DNA from: Propionibacterium sp. | GTDB lineage: Bacteria; Actinomycetota; Actinomycetes; Propionibacteriales; Propionibacteriaceae | Direction: 5' to 3' | DNA length: 16,751 bases | Assembly (NCBI GenBank): GCA_012719335.1 | Contig: JAAYAO010000149.1 | Span: 1 to 16,751, forward strand | Part shown: positions 7,350-16,751 of the stretch, one piece after another | How the letters are laid out: the number at the start of each line of letters is the position of its first letter | Numbering within the stretch: the stretch's first letter is position 1 | Notes under the pieces: model-generated | Databases searched by the model: none | Seen by the model: only the letters and a program-made list of their open reading frames with translations | What the model was told of the DNA's origin: nothing | Translations under genes and position numbers: made by a program

Positions 7350-8053
7350 TGAACCTGCCCATTGAGCCTGATTCACCCACCAGTGGACGAGCCGGGGAGC
7401 ACGACACCGAGCTCGCGACCGCCACGCCCGACGAGGCCGAGGCGCGATCTGTTGAGCACGAAACGGTCGAGCACGAAACCGATGAGGAACTCGCCGAACG
7501 CTTCGAACGCGACGCGATGGAATACCTCGACCAGTTGTACGGCGCCGCCCTGCGAATGACCCGCAACCCGGCCGATGCCGAGGATGTGGTTCAGGAGGCC
7601 TACCTGCGGGCCTTCCAGTCCTTCCGCCAGTTCACCCCCGGCACCAACCTGCGGGCCTGGCTGTACCGGATCCTGACCAACACCTACATCAACTCCTACC
7701 GCAAGAAGCAGCGCCAGCCGCAGCTCTCCGACGGTGAGGGCGTGGAGGATTGGCAGTTGCACCGGGCCGCCGGGCACGACGCGGTGGGCCTGCGGTCGGC
7801 CGAGATGGAGGCCCTCGACCAGTTGCCCGACAGCGCGGTCACCGAGGCCCTCAACGAACTGCCCGACACCTTCCGGCTCGCGGTCTACCTCGCCGATGTC
7901 GAGGGCTTCTCCTACAAGGAGATCGCCGAGATCATGGAGACCCCGATCGGCACCGTGATGAGCCGGCTCAACCGGGGCCGCAAGCAGTTGCGCGAACTGT
8001 TGGCCGACCACGTCCGCGACCGTGGCCTGTTGCGAAGCGGGGCGACACAGTGA
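7349..8053 (+). CDS. sigH: thiol-oxidative-stress RNA polymerase sigma factor SigH/SigR (ECF family)
   Basis: This group-4 sigma factor directs transcription of thioredoxin, chaperone and protease genes in oxidative or heat stress. The 234-residue form shows region 2 (about 56-120, with [20 protein letters not shown] read as residues 70-89 and then [20 protein letters not shown]) and region 4 (about 163-217, with [19 protein letters not shown]). Both are nearly identical to M. tuberculosis SigH. The N-terminus is acidic and contains a 5-residue tandem repeat (VEHET twice; 15-nt units at 7451-7465 and 7466-7480). I chose ATG 7349. GTG 7346 and ATG 7295 (18 extra residues) are in frame. ATG 7295 lies at the start of the transcript expected from the SigR-type promoter, so a longer isoform is possible. 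The stop overlaps the anti-sigma GTG. Confidence 0.93.
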   Translation: MNLPIEPDSPTSGRAGEHDTELATATPDEAEARSVEHETVEHETDEELAERFERDAMEYLDQLYGAALRMTRNPADAEDVVQEAYLRAFQSFRQFTPGTNLRAWLYRILTNTYINSYRKKQRQPQLSDGEGVEDWQLHRAAGHDAVGLRSAEMEALDQLPDSAVTEALNELPDTFRLAVYLADVEGFSYKEIAEIMETPIGTVMSRLNRGRKQLRELLADHVRDRGLLRSGATQ

Positions 8054-8322
8054 ACAACGAGATCGACTGCACCGCCGCGCTGCGCAAGATGTTCGAGTTT
8101 CTGGACTCGGAGATGACCGACATCGACGCCGACGAGGTGCGCCATCACCTCAACATGTGTGCCGAATGCCTCGACGAGTTCGACTACCAGATGGCCGTGC
8201 GGGCCGTGGTGCAACGCAGTTGCCGCTGTGAGGCGCCGGCCGAACTGCGCGCCAAGGTGGTGGCCAATCTGCGGATCACCACGATTTCGGTGACCAAACA
8301 GTTCAGGCCCCCGTCCCCGTGA
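8050..8322 (+). CDS. rsrA: zinc-binding redox anti-sigma factor RsrA/RshA (ZAS family)
   Basis: This 90-residue protein should bind the preceding sigma factor in reducing conditions and release it when its thiols are oxidised. The ZAS motif Hx3Cx2C is present as His33, Cys37 and Cys40 (HLNMCAEC). A further zinc ligand or trigger Cys is at 7 (EIDCTAAL), and two more Cys at 58 and 60 (SCRCEAP) take the place of the adjacent pair seen in RsrA. Length fits the family (about 100). The start is GTG 8050, overlapping the sigma stop TGA as GTGA, so production of sigma and anti-sigma is probably coupled. The stop codon (8320-8322) lies inside the loop of a terminator-like hairpin. No long C-terminal extension. 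Confidence 0.92.
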   Translation: MNNEIDCTAALRKMFEFLDSEMTDIDADEVRHHLNMCAECLDEFDYQMAVRAVVQRSCRCEAPAELRAKVVANLRITTISVTKQFRPPSP

Positions 8323-8336
8323 GGGGAGAGGGCCTG
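8304..8336. terminator. two-tier hairpin spanning the rsrA stop, convergent with bL37
   Basis: CAGGCCC (8304-8310) pairs with GGGCCTG (8330-8336). Inside it CCCC (8315-8318) pairs with GGGG (8323-8326) around the loop GTGA, which contains the rsrA stop. The bL37 stop is 16 nt further on. There is no U-tract. Confidence 0.5.
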
Positions 8337-8351
8337 CCACTGATCGAATAC

Positions 8352-8426
8352 TCAGGCGTTGGGGCGCTTGCCGCTGTTCGCCTTGTTCTTGCGACGGGCC
8401 TTACGCTTACGTCCACGCTTGCTCAT
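8352..8426 (-). CDS. 50S ribosomal protein bL37
   Basis: This is a 24-residue, extremely basic peptide beginning MSKRGRKRKARRKNK and ending SGKRPNA. It fits the actinobacterial small ribosomal protein bL37, found in the large subunit of the M. smegmatis ribosome, where it lies within 23S rRNA. A strong ribosome site AGGAGG lies about 6 nt before the ATG at 8426, which decides the start; the in-frame extension upstream has no family likeness. It is convergent with rsrA and divergent from pdtaS. The usual closing NHGKRPN appears here as NSGKRPN (Ser for His). The gene is easily missed because of its length. Confidence 0.85.
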   Translation of the reverse strand: MSKRGRKRKARRKNKANSGKRPNA

Positions 8427-8551
8427 GTGGGCCTCCTCATGGGTGATACCTCCGGCCGACGACCGGCACAGCGACCCATTGTGCCACGATTCGCCAAGGG
8501 GCCGGTACAGCCGAGGGATCGGAGGAGCGTGTTCGGGAACAGGTGGTCGAG

Positions 8552-10042
8552 ATGCCGTCGATGACGAGGTTGTTGGCCGAGCACACCGAGTTGGCACCCC
8601 ATCAGGTGGAGCACCTCAAACGGCTGGTGCGCGAATGGCACCTGGTGGCCGACCTGGCCTTCTCCGACTTGGTGTTGTGGGTGCCCGACGAGGACCCGAA
8701 CATCATGTGGGCGGTCGCCCAGATCCGTCCGACCACCGGCGCGACCGCGGTGCTGGAAGACGTGGTGGGCGAGTCGATCACCTACGAGCCGGAGGAACTG
8801 GTCGTGCAGGCCTTCCTCTCCGGGGAGACCGTGGCCACCAGCGACAACCAGCTCTCCACCGGCATCCCGGTCGACATCCACGCCCGTCCGGTGATTCTGG
8901 ACGGACAGGTGATCGCGGTTCTGGAACAACACACCAACCGGATCGCGGTGCGAGCCCTGGGGGCGATGGAGGATTCCTACGTCGAGATCGCCGAATTGCT
9001 GATCAAGATGATCGGCCGCCACGAGTTCCCGATGGCCGGGGAACCGTTCCACCCCGGGTACTCGCCCCGGGTCGGTGACGGCCTGATCTGGATGGACGCG
9101 ATGGGCAACATCATCTACGCCAGCCCCAATGCGGTGTCGAGTTATCGCCGGCTCGGTTTCACCCTCGACCTGCTCGACATCACCGGTCAGGAACTCATCG
9201 AACAAGCCATGCCCGACCGGAACGTCGACGCCCTGGCGTTGATTCGGGGCAACCAGGTGCGCGAGTTCACCGTGCAACAACCCCAGGTCGGCCTGCGCGG
9301 GCGGTTGCTGCCACTGCGCGAACTGCCCGAGGGGGCCGAGGAGTCGGTGTCGGCCGGTGCGGTGGTACTGGTGCGCGACATCACCGAGGTGCTGCGTCAG
9401 GAACGCGAACTGGTCACCAAGGACGCCACGATTCGTGAGATCCACCACCGGGTGAAGAACAACCTGCAGACGGTGGCCGCCCTGCTGCGGATGCAGTCGC
9501 GCCGGATGGAGTCGGCCGAATCCCGGCAGGCCCTGGGGGAGGCGATGTCGCGGGTGGCCGCGATCGCCGCGGTGCACGAGTTGTTGTCCCAGAGCTACGA
9601 CGAGGACGTGCTCTTCGACGATGTGGCCGACCGGGTGATGAAGATGGTCTCCGACGTCGCCGGCCCCGGTGTGCGGGTGCGCCGGGAGGGGAGCTTCGGT
9701 TCGGTGTCGGCGGAGTCGGCCACCGCATTGTCGCTGGTGGTCACCGAGCTGTGCCAGAACTCGATCGAGCACGGCCTGGCCGGTGAACCCGGTGAGGTGA
9801 TCGTGCAGGCCGACGGTAACGGCGGCTGGCTCGAGGTGTCGGTGCTGGACGCCGGCCGCGGCTTGCCGCCGGATTTCTCGACCGATCGGTTGACCAGCCT
9901 GGGGTTGTCGATCGTGCGGAGTTTGGTGACCGATCTGGACGGCACCTTCGAGCTCGTCCCACGGGACGGACGGGGGAGCGCGGCGATCATCCGCATTCCG
10001 CGGGCCGCGGGCCGGCGACAGGTCGACCCGGACGGGGAATGA
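8552..10042 (+). CDS. pdtaS: cytosolic sensor histidine kinase PdtaS
   Basis: This 496-residue soluble kinase matches mycobacterial PdtaS along its length. It has a GAF-like N-terminal domain (about 5-150, beginning LLAEHTELAPHQVEHL), a PAS domain (about 165-280, GDGLIWMDAMGNIIYASPNA), a HisKA_2 dimerisation/phosphoacceptor domain with KDATIREIHHRVKNNLQTVA read from residue 290 (His pair 298-299), and an HATPase domain with the N-box TELCQNSIEH (398-407), DAGRGLP (433-439) and SLGLSIVRS (449-457). There is no membrane segment. The known partner PdtaR, an ANTAR RNA-binding regulator, is encoded elsewhere. ATG 8552 is preceded by AGGTGG at 5-nt spacing; GTG 8543 and ATG 8561 are alternatives. 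It converges on whiB1. Confidence 0.92.
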   Translation: MPSMTRLLAEHTELAPHQVEHLKRLVREWHLVADLAFSDLVLWVPDEDPNIMWAVAQIRPTTGATAVLEDVVGESITYEPEELVVQAFLSGETVATSDNQLSTGIPVDIHARPVILDGQVIAVLEQHTNRIAVRALGAMEDSYVEIAELLIKMIGRHEFPMAGEPFHPGYSPRVGDGLIWMDAMGNIIYASPNAVSSYRRLGFTLDLLDITGQELIEQAMPDRNVDALALIRGNQVREFTVQQPQVGLRGRLLPLRELPEGAEESVSAGAVVLVRDITEVLRQERELVTKDATIREIHHRVKNNLQTVAALLRMQSRRMESAESRQALGEAMSRVAAIAAVHELLSQSYDEDVLFDDVADRVMKMVSDVAGPGVRVRREGSFGSVSAESATALSLVVTELCQNSIEHGLAGEPGEVIVQADGNGGWLEVSVLDAGRGLPPDFSTDRLTSLGLSIVRSLVTDLDGTFELVPRDGRGSAAIIRIPRAAGRRQVDPDGE

Positions 10043-10050
10043 TCGTCCGG
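10028..10050. terminator. hairpin spanning the pdtaS stop, convergent with whiB1
   Basis: CCGGACG (10028-10034) pairs perfectly with CGTCCGG (10044-10050). The 9-nt loop contains the pdtaS stop TGA (10040-10042). The whiB1 stop lies 22 nt beyond. There is no U-tract. Confidence 0.45.
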
Positions 10051-10071
10051 CGCGGGGCGTGCGAGAGGGGC

Positions 10072-10323
10072 TCAGGCGCTGCGGACGCGGCTGCGGGCCG
10101 CGCGGCGCTTCAGGGCGCGACGCTCGTCCTCGCTCAGTCCACCCCAGACACCATGGTCCTGCCCGGCCTCCAAAGCCCATTGCAGGCATGCCTCGCGGAC
10201 ATCGCAGCGCATGCACACTTTCTTGGCTTCTTCGATCTGCAGGAGGGCCGGGCCGGTGTTCCCGATCGGGAAGAACAGCTCCGGGTCCTCTTCCAGACAG
10301 GCTGCCTCATGGCGCCAATCCAT
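10072..10323 (-). CDS. whiB1: Fe-S cluster transcription factor WhiB1
   Basis: WhiB1 is an essential NO-sensitive [4Fe-4S] protein that binds region 4 of the primary sigma factor and regulates transcription. The 83-residue protein has the four cluster cysteines Cys9, Cys37, Cys40 and Cys46 (CMRCDVREAC), the GVWGG turn (58-62), and a basic C-terminal DNA-binding tail (ERRALKRRAARSRVRS). It begins MDWRHEAACLEEDPELFFP, very close to mycobacterial WhiB1. An AAGGAG ribosome site lies 11 nt upstream of the ATG at 10323. It converges on pdtaS and is divergent from a membrane-protein gene, across a 369-nt region with palindromes that could be operators. Confidence 0.94.
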   Translation of the reverse strand: MDWRHEAACLEEDPELFFPIGNTGPALLQIEEAKKVCMRCDVREACLQWALEAGQDHGVWGGLSEDERRALKRRAARSRVRSA

Positions 10324-10415
10324 ACTGACTCGTACTCCTTACTTAGGGGGCCGATCCACTCTGCGCACTCCGTGCCGTCGCTGCCACGGAATCCGACGGG
10401 TAAGGTCGGCGGACT

Positions 10416-10445
10416 AAGCTAAGCAAGGCTTTCAAGCCAACACAA
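10416..10445 (-). promoter_or_regulatory. possible whiB1 promoter
   Basis: On the minus strand, TTGTGT (10445-10440) and TAGCTT (10421-10416) are 18 nt apart. The start would be near 10409, giving a leader of about 85 nt with an AAGGAG ribosome site. The -35 match is imperfect. Confidence 0.33.
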
Positions 10446-10483
10446 GACCCCCGAGCGACTCTTACGTCACAAAACCCGAGTAT

Positions 10484-10500
10484 CCAGTTACTGTAACCGG
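10484..10500. promoter_or_regulatory. 17-nt palindrome, candidate operator
   Basis: CCAGTTACTGTAACCGG is symmetric about 10492 with a single mismatched pair. It lies upstream of the possible whiB1 promoter. It does not match the CRP consensus, so no regulator can be named. Confidence 0.35.
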
Positions 10501-10680
10501 GGATTGACGTAGGACGAAATCGGTGCTGGTGGGGCTGCTGTGACAGCTTTTTCGGCCTGCGAAACGTTCGGTAAAGGCTTGTTAGAGTGCCGGCCGCCGG
10601 GTGCCGGGAGGTCGCCCCTCGCGGGGTGATGCGAATCACTGCGCGGGACGGTTCGCAGAACCCACTGTGTGGAACACCGC

Positions 10681-10693
10681 TAAGCTGGGCCAA
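10681..10693 (+). promoter_or_regulatory. possible leaderless promoter of the four-helix membrane protein
   Basis: TAAGCT (10681-10686) ends 6 nt before the ATG at 10693 and no ribosome site is present. This repeats the geometry seen before the SRAP gene. No -35 is evident. Confidence 0.35.
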
Positions 10694-11184
10694 TGCCCTC
10701 CCTCGGCCCGCCCGCCTCCCGACTGCTGCAGATCGCCACCTTCGCGCTGTGGTTCCTCGGCGTTGTCGCGCTGGTGTTGGCCGTCGCCGAAGCGGCCTCG
10801 ATCCAGTGGCACCGGGCCGTGGTCGGGGGCGGCGCCACCATCATGTTGGTGCTGTACGCCGCCGCGATGGCGGTGATCGGCCGGGGCCTGTGGCAGGGAC
10901 GCCGGTGGTCCCGCGGGCCGGCCGCAGCCTTCAGCCTGGTGCAGTTGCCGGTGGCCTGGTCGTTCCTGACCGGTGAAACCACCCCGCTGACCACCGCGAT
11001 CGGCATCGGCCTGGCCGTACTGTCGGTGCTGGTGCTGGTGTGCGTATTGCACCCGTCGACCACCCGGATCATGATTCCGCAAGCCGAACTGGACGAAGCC
11101 GCCGAAGCCCGCGCCGAGGCCCTGCGCGCCCGCGAGGAGGACCGCGCCAAGCGCGCCGAACAGCGCGCCAAACGACGCAAATAG
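10693..11184 (+). CDS. four-helix integral membrane protein of unknown function, basic C-terminal tail
   Basis: The 163-residue protein has four hydrophobic segments (about 12-32, 43-63, 76-92 and 99-119), short loops with Arg-rich turns (RGLWQGRRWSRG), and a cytoplasmic-type tail (130-163) of alternating Ala/Glu/Arg that is predicted as a charged helix and ends in RAKRRK. I do not recognise catalytic residues. From memory, a small integral membrane protein (Rv3217c) also lies close to whiB1 in M. tuberculosis, so this may be its counterpart. The link to WhiB1 is by position only. The start at ATG 10693 lacks a ribosome site. It converges on the DUF6104-type gene, with a repeat-bearing hairpin region between. 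Confidence 0.75.
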   Translation: MPSLGPPASRLLQIATFALWFLGVVALVLAVAEAASIQWHRAVVGGGATIMLVLYAAAMAVIGRGLWQGRRWSRGPAAAFSLVQLPVAWSFLTGETTPLTTAIGIGLAVLSVLVLVCVLHPSTTRIMIPQAELDEAAEARAEALRAREEDRAKRAEQRAKRRK

Positions 11185-11210
11185 CCCGGAGCGAGCGTGT
11201 CCTGGACGGC

Positions 11211-11245
11211 GGTTGAGCCGGACGCGGAGCGTCCGTGTCGAAACC
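11211..11245. repeat. GGTTGAGC...GTCGAAACC dispersed repeat, copy 2 (long)
   Basis: The 35-nt copy starts GGTTGAGC and ends GTCGAAACC, the same ends as the 19-nt copy at 2296-2314. Its centre is a 7-bp perfect stem CGGACGC/GCGTCCG (11219-11225 with 11229-11235) around GGA. Confidence 0.5.
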
Positions 11246-11272
11246 ATCGTGTACGTGCCGGGGCTTCGGCAC
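11219..11272. terminator. tandem hairpins between convergent genes
   Basis: The first is CGGACGC/GCGTCCG (11219-11235). The second is GTGCCG (11255-11260) with CGGCAC (11267-11272) around GGGCTT. They sit between the stop of the membrane-protein gene (11184) and the stop of the DUF6104-type gene (11296). There is no U-tract. Confidence 0.45.
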
Positions 11273-11295
11273 AGCGGGACCAGCGCCCGTCCGAG

Positions 11296-11474
11296 CTACT
11301 CGTCCTCGTCGTCGTCGAGGCGGGCCAGCCAGGTGGCCAGCCGCTCGACGGGCACCTCGAACTCGGGGTTGAGGTCGACGAAGAAGGTGAACTGCTCGGC
11401 CAGCCAGGCGAAGGAGACCTGTTCGTCCCCCCGCCTGGCGGTCAGCTCCTCGATTCCGCGATCGGTGAAGTACA

Positions 11475-11475
<1 letters not shown>
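11296..11475 (-). CDS. DUF6104-type small acidic protein, coupled to kgd
   Basis: This 59-residue protein begins MYFTDRGIEELTARRGDEQV and ends in an acidic tail (ARLDDDEDE). It is mostly helical-looking and has no Cys or catalytic motif. I recognise it as the small conserved protein (DUF6104 family, name from memory) that follows the 2-oxoglutarate dehydrogenase gene in many actinobacteria. Its ATG shares one base with the kgd stop (TGATG), which implies translational re-initiation and possibly matched amounts of the two proteins. No independent promoter is seen. Function is unknown; a structural or regulatory role with Kgd is inference from position only. Longer in-frame starts would run back into kgd coding sequence and were rejected. 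Confidence 0.8.
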
Positions 11476-15287
<3,812 letters not shown>

Positions 15288-15348
15288 AATCGCCTTCTTC
15301 CGTGCTTGTCACTTGTGTGGGATGCAGTCGAACCTGCCGGTGGCAAGA

Positions 15349-16665
15349 CTAGCCCACCGGGGCCGGTGGTCTGGTGGTCGTACCGCCGTGGCGAACAGTT
15401 TTCCATGCCTGGCTACAAATCCATCCGGTGGCCAGTAAAATCACCACATTGCGGATGGTCAACAGCACCACCGCGGCGACCGTGGCGGGCCCGGCCGCGC
15501 CGTTGACGATCAGCGCGTCGTACAGGAACGGATAGATCGCCTGGGTGAGGGCGCTGAGCACCACCACGCCGATGCCGGCGACCAGTCGGGAGCGCTGTTC
15601 GCCGGTCAACCCGGAGCGCCGATTCGGCACCCCGAGCACCAGGACGGCCGCCGGCCCGGCCAGCCACAACATGTACTGCGGGCTGAAGGTTTTGTTGGTG
15701 ACGATCATCACCGCGGTCACCGCCAGCATCACCCAGGCGGCTGCGGACAGGTCGAAGCCGGGGGAGCGCCAACTGCGCACCGCCAGGGCGATGATGAACA
15801 CCCCACCGAGCACCGTGGAGATGGTCGCGATGGTCAGCAGCGGGTCGGTCAGTGGGCCGAATACCTCGAAGGCCTGGTACTTCGACATCTCGACCGTGTA
15901 GTCGTCGGGACGCACCAGCCGGGCCAGCATTGCTGGCACCACCCACACCGACTCGACCTGCAGGCCGCGGTCGGTCTGCCAGGTCAGCGGGGAGATCAAC
16001 CGCTGCCAACCACCGACCAGCAGTGAGTAGAGGGACAACCCGAAACCGCAGACCGCGAAGCCGATCAGCGAGGCGATTCGTTTGGGCCGCTCGCCGAAGA
16101 GCCCGGCGACCAGCAGCGCCGGCCACAGTTTGGTGGCCGCCCCCAGCCCGATCAGCGCGCCGGAGGCGGTGGGCCGCTTGTGGTACCACAGCAGCGCGAA
16201 GCCGGCGAGCACCGCCGGGATCATGTCGAAGCGCAGCAGGCTGAGCGGGCCGAGTGCCGGGATCGCCAACACCCACACCCACGTCGCCCACCGGTTGGCG
16301 CCGCGGCGGCGCAGCAGGGTGCCGAACAACCAGCCGTCCAGAATCAACATCGCGGCCACGAACAGGGCGACGTAGAAGTACTGACTCGCCCCACCCAGCA
16401 GCCAGGGGATGCCCAGCAGGCCCACCACCGGGGTGGGGTACTCGATCAGGGTGTTGGCCAAGCCGACCTCGGCCATCTCGTTGATCTTGCGCCAGTAATA
16501 GTTGACGTCACCCATCACGTGCTGGAACCCGAAGGCCCAGATCGCCAGGGTGATCAGCCGGGTGACGGCCCAGATGATGATCATCGGCCGGTCGGTCAGG
16601 GTCAGCAAGCTGCGCGGTGCCGATGCCGACGATGAGGAGTCGGCGGGTGCCGGCTGATCGCTCAC
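15349..16665 (-). CDS. GT87/DUF2029-like polytopic glycosyltransferase (polyprenol-phosphate-mannose type)
   Basis: The 438-residue protein has about 10-11 hydrophobic segments and the motif set of the GT-C DUF2029/GT87 family. These are a first-loop Asp (GDVNYYW, Asp53), EYPTPVV (75-81), RFDMIPA (145-151), TKLWPALL (178-185) and NKTFSPQYMLWL (324-335). Members such as PimE move mannose from polyprenyl-phosphate-mannose to lipids or glycans outside the membrane. The acceptor here is unknown. The N-terminus (1-20) is a Ser/Ala-rich cytoplasmic stretch and the C-terminus is Pro-rich. The start is GTG 16665 with GAAGG 6 nt upstream. It follows a tRNA by about 50 nt on the same strand and precedes kgd by 61 nt. 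Co-transcription with kgd is possible, but no functional link is evident. Confidence 0.8.
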   Translation of the reverse strand: MSDQPAPADSSSSASAPRSLLTLTDRPMIIIWAVTRLITLAIWAFGFQHVMGDVNYYWRKINEMAEVGLANTLIEYPTPVVGLLGIPWLLGGASQYFYVALFVAAMLILDGWLFGTLLRRRGANRWATWVWVLAIPALGPLSLLRFDMIPAVLAGFALLWYHKRPTASGALIGLGAATKLWPALLVAGLFGERPKRIASLIGFAVCGFGLSLYSLLVGGWQRLISPLTWQTDRGLQVESVWVVPAMLARLVRPDDYTVEMSKYQAFEVFGPLTDPLLTIATISTVLGGVFIIALAVRSWRSPGFDLSAAAWVMLAVTAVMIVTNKTFSPQYMLWLAGPAAVLVLGVPNRRSGLTGEQRSRLVAGIGVVVLSALTQAIYPFLYDALIVNGAAGPATVAAVVLLTIRNVVILLATGWICSQAWKTVRHGGTTTRPPAPVG

Positions 16666-16714
16666 GGACTGCCTTCGTGTCGATGGTGTGCTGCGCGCGT
16701 CCGGACGAACCGGA

Positions 16715-16751
16715 TGGCGCCCCCGCGAGGATTCGAACCTCGGCTCCCGCC
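16715..16751 (-). tRNA. tRNA 3' part (5' part outside the window; identity not determinable)
   Basis: On the minus strand the segment reads through a T-arm CGAGG-TTCGAAT-CCTCG (16742-16726), the acceptor 3' strand CGGGGGC (16725-16719), discriminator G and an encoded CCA (16717-16715). The anticodon lies beyond the window edge. The implied 5' acceptor GCCCCCG with G73 is compatible with a tRNA-Arg, but this is only a guess. Confidence 0.85.

Larger units (their letters stand above)
10324..10692. other. 369-nt divergent regulatory region of whiB1 and the membrane-protein gene
   Basis: No protein-like frame. It holds a possible whiB1 promoter, two palindromes (GTTACTGTAAC in 10484-10500, GCTGTGACAGC 10537-10547), a plus-strand extended -10 TGTTAGAGT (10580-10588) without a clear -35, and a TAAGCT hexamer just before the downstream ATG. 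Confidence 0.5.

Noticed and set aside
7451..7480. Tandem 15-nt repeat inside the sigH N-terminus resembling the GTCGA...AAACC ends of the dispersed repeat
   Set aside because: It is in frame (VEHET twice), lacks the GGTTGAG end, and is best read as a coding micro-duplication.
8427..8551. Promoters in the bL37/pdtaS divergent gap, including a GGCACAATGG string
   Set aside because: No -35 at a suitable distance could be paired with any -10 candidate, so no call was made.
10410..10432. Possible DtxR/IdeR iron box upstream of whiB1 (minus strand, around CTTAGCTTAG)
   Set aside because: By hand it matches only about 10 of 19 consensus positions, with the symmetry broken in the right half.
10460..10550. 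CRP-like half sites (TGTGAC) near whiB1
   Set aside because: No matching TCACA half at the right spacing was found.
10601..10876. A plus-strand frame overlapping the start of the four-helix membrane protein
   Set aside because: It is out of frame with a clear membrane protein and has no ribosome site or family character.

Overview
The window is chromosomal DNA from a high-GC Gram-positive actinobacterium. WhiB1, PdtaS, a SigH/SigR sigma factor with its zinc anti-sigma factor, the 24-residue ribosomal protein bL37 and a Kgd-type 2-oxoglutarate decarboxylase/dehydrogenase are all actinobacterial hallmarks. A Propionibacteriales-like source is my guess from the look of the proteins; the sequence cannot fix the genus. 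I see no insertion sequence, phage gene, CRISPR array or replication origin. The content is mostly core genome, and the unusual signals lie between the genes.

Left part (1-3142). The 3' end of one oligopeptide ABC-transporter ATPase, a complete second ATPase and serA run left to right as one operon. Both junctions are 4-bp ATGA overlaps. serA is the short, ACT-domain, serine-feedback type. It converges on hisN, with a hairpin between them.

Middle part (2330-10323). On the minus strand a small DoxX-like membrane protein, aroA, rsgA and hisN form a probable operon. A SRAP-family protein is divergent to it. Next comes a 349-base non-coding stretch with a striking 21-bp perfect inverted repeat and a SigR/SigH-type promoter. 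It is followed by sigH and the anti-sigma gene rsrA/rshA (GTGA overlap), the bL37 gene (minus), pdtaS (plus) and whiB1 (minus). From memory, the block whiB1 - pdtaS - anti-sigma - sigH - SRAP - aroA - rsgA matches the gene neighbourhood Rv3219-Rv3228 of Mycobacterium tuberculosis. It groups thiol-oxidative stress control, a cytosolic two-component kinase, an Fe-S/NO-sensing regulator and DNA-lesion protection around housekeeping aroA and rsgA.

Right part (10324-16751). A 369-base divergent promoter region separates whiB1 from a four-helix membrane protein. On the minus strand follow, in transcription order, a partial tRNA at the window edge, a GT87-like polytopic mannosyltransferase-type protein, the 1270-residue kgd and a 59-residue DUF6104-type gene whose ATG overlaps the kgd stop (TGATG).

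Notable non-coding structure: each of the four convergent gene junctions carries a hairpin without a U-tract, and in two of them the stop codon sits inside the hairpin loop. Two of the four also contain a GGTTGAGC...GTCGAAACC repeat. Several genes appear to have leaderless promoters. I found no clear new defence or mobile system. The best leads are the 79-bp inverted-repeat element, the convergent-junction repeat family and the possible dual-start arrangement of sigH.
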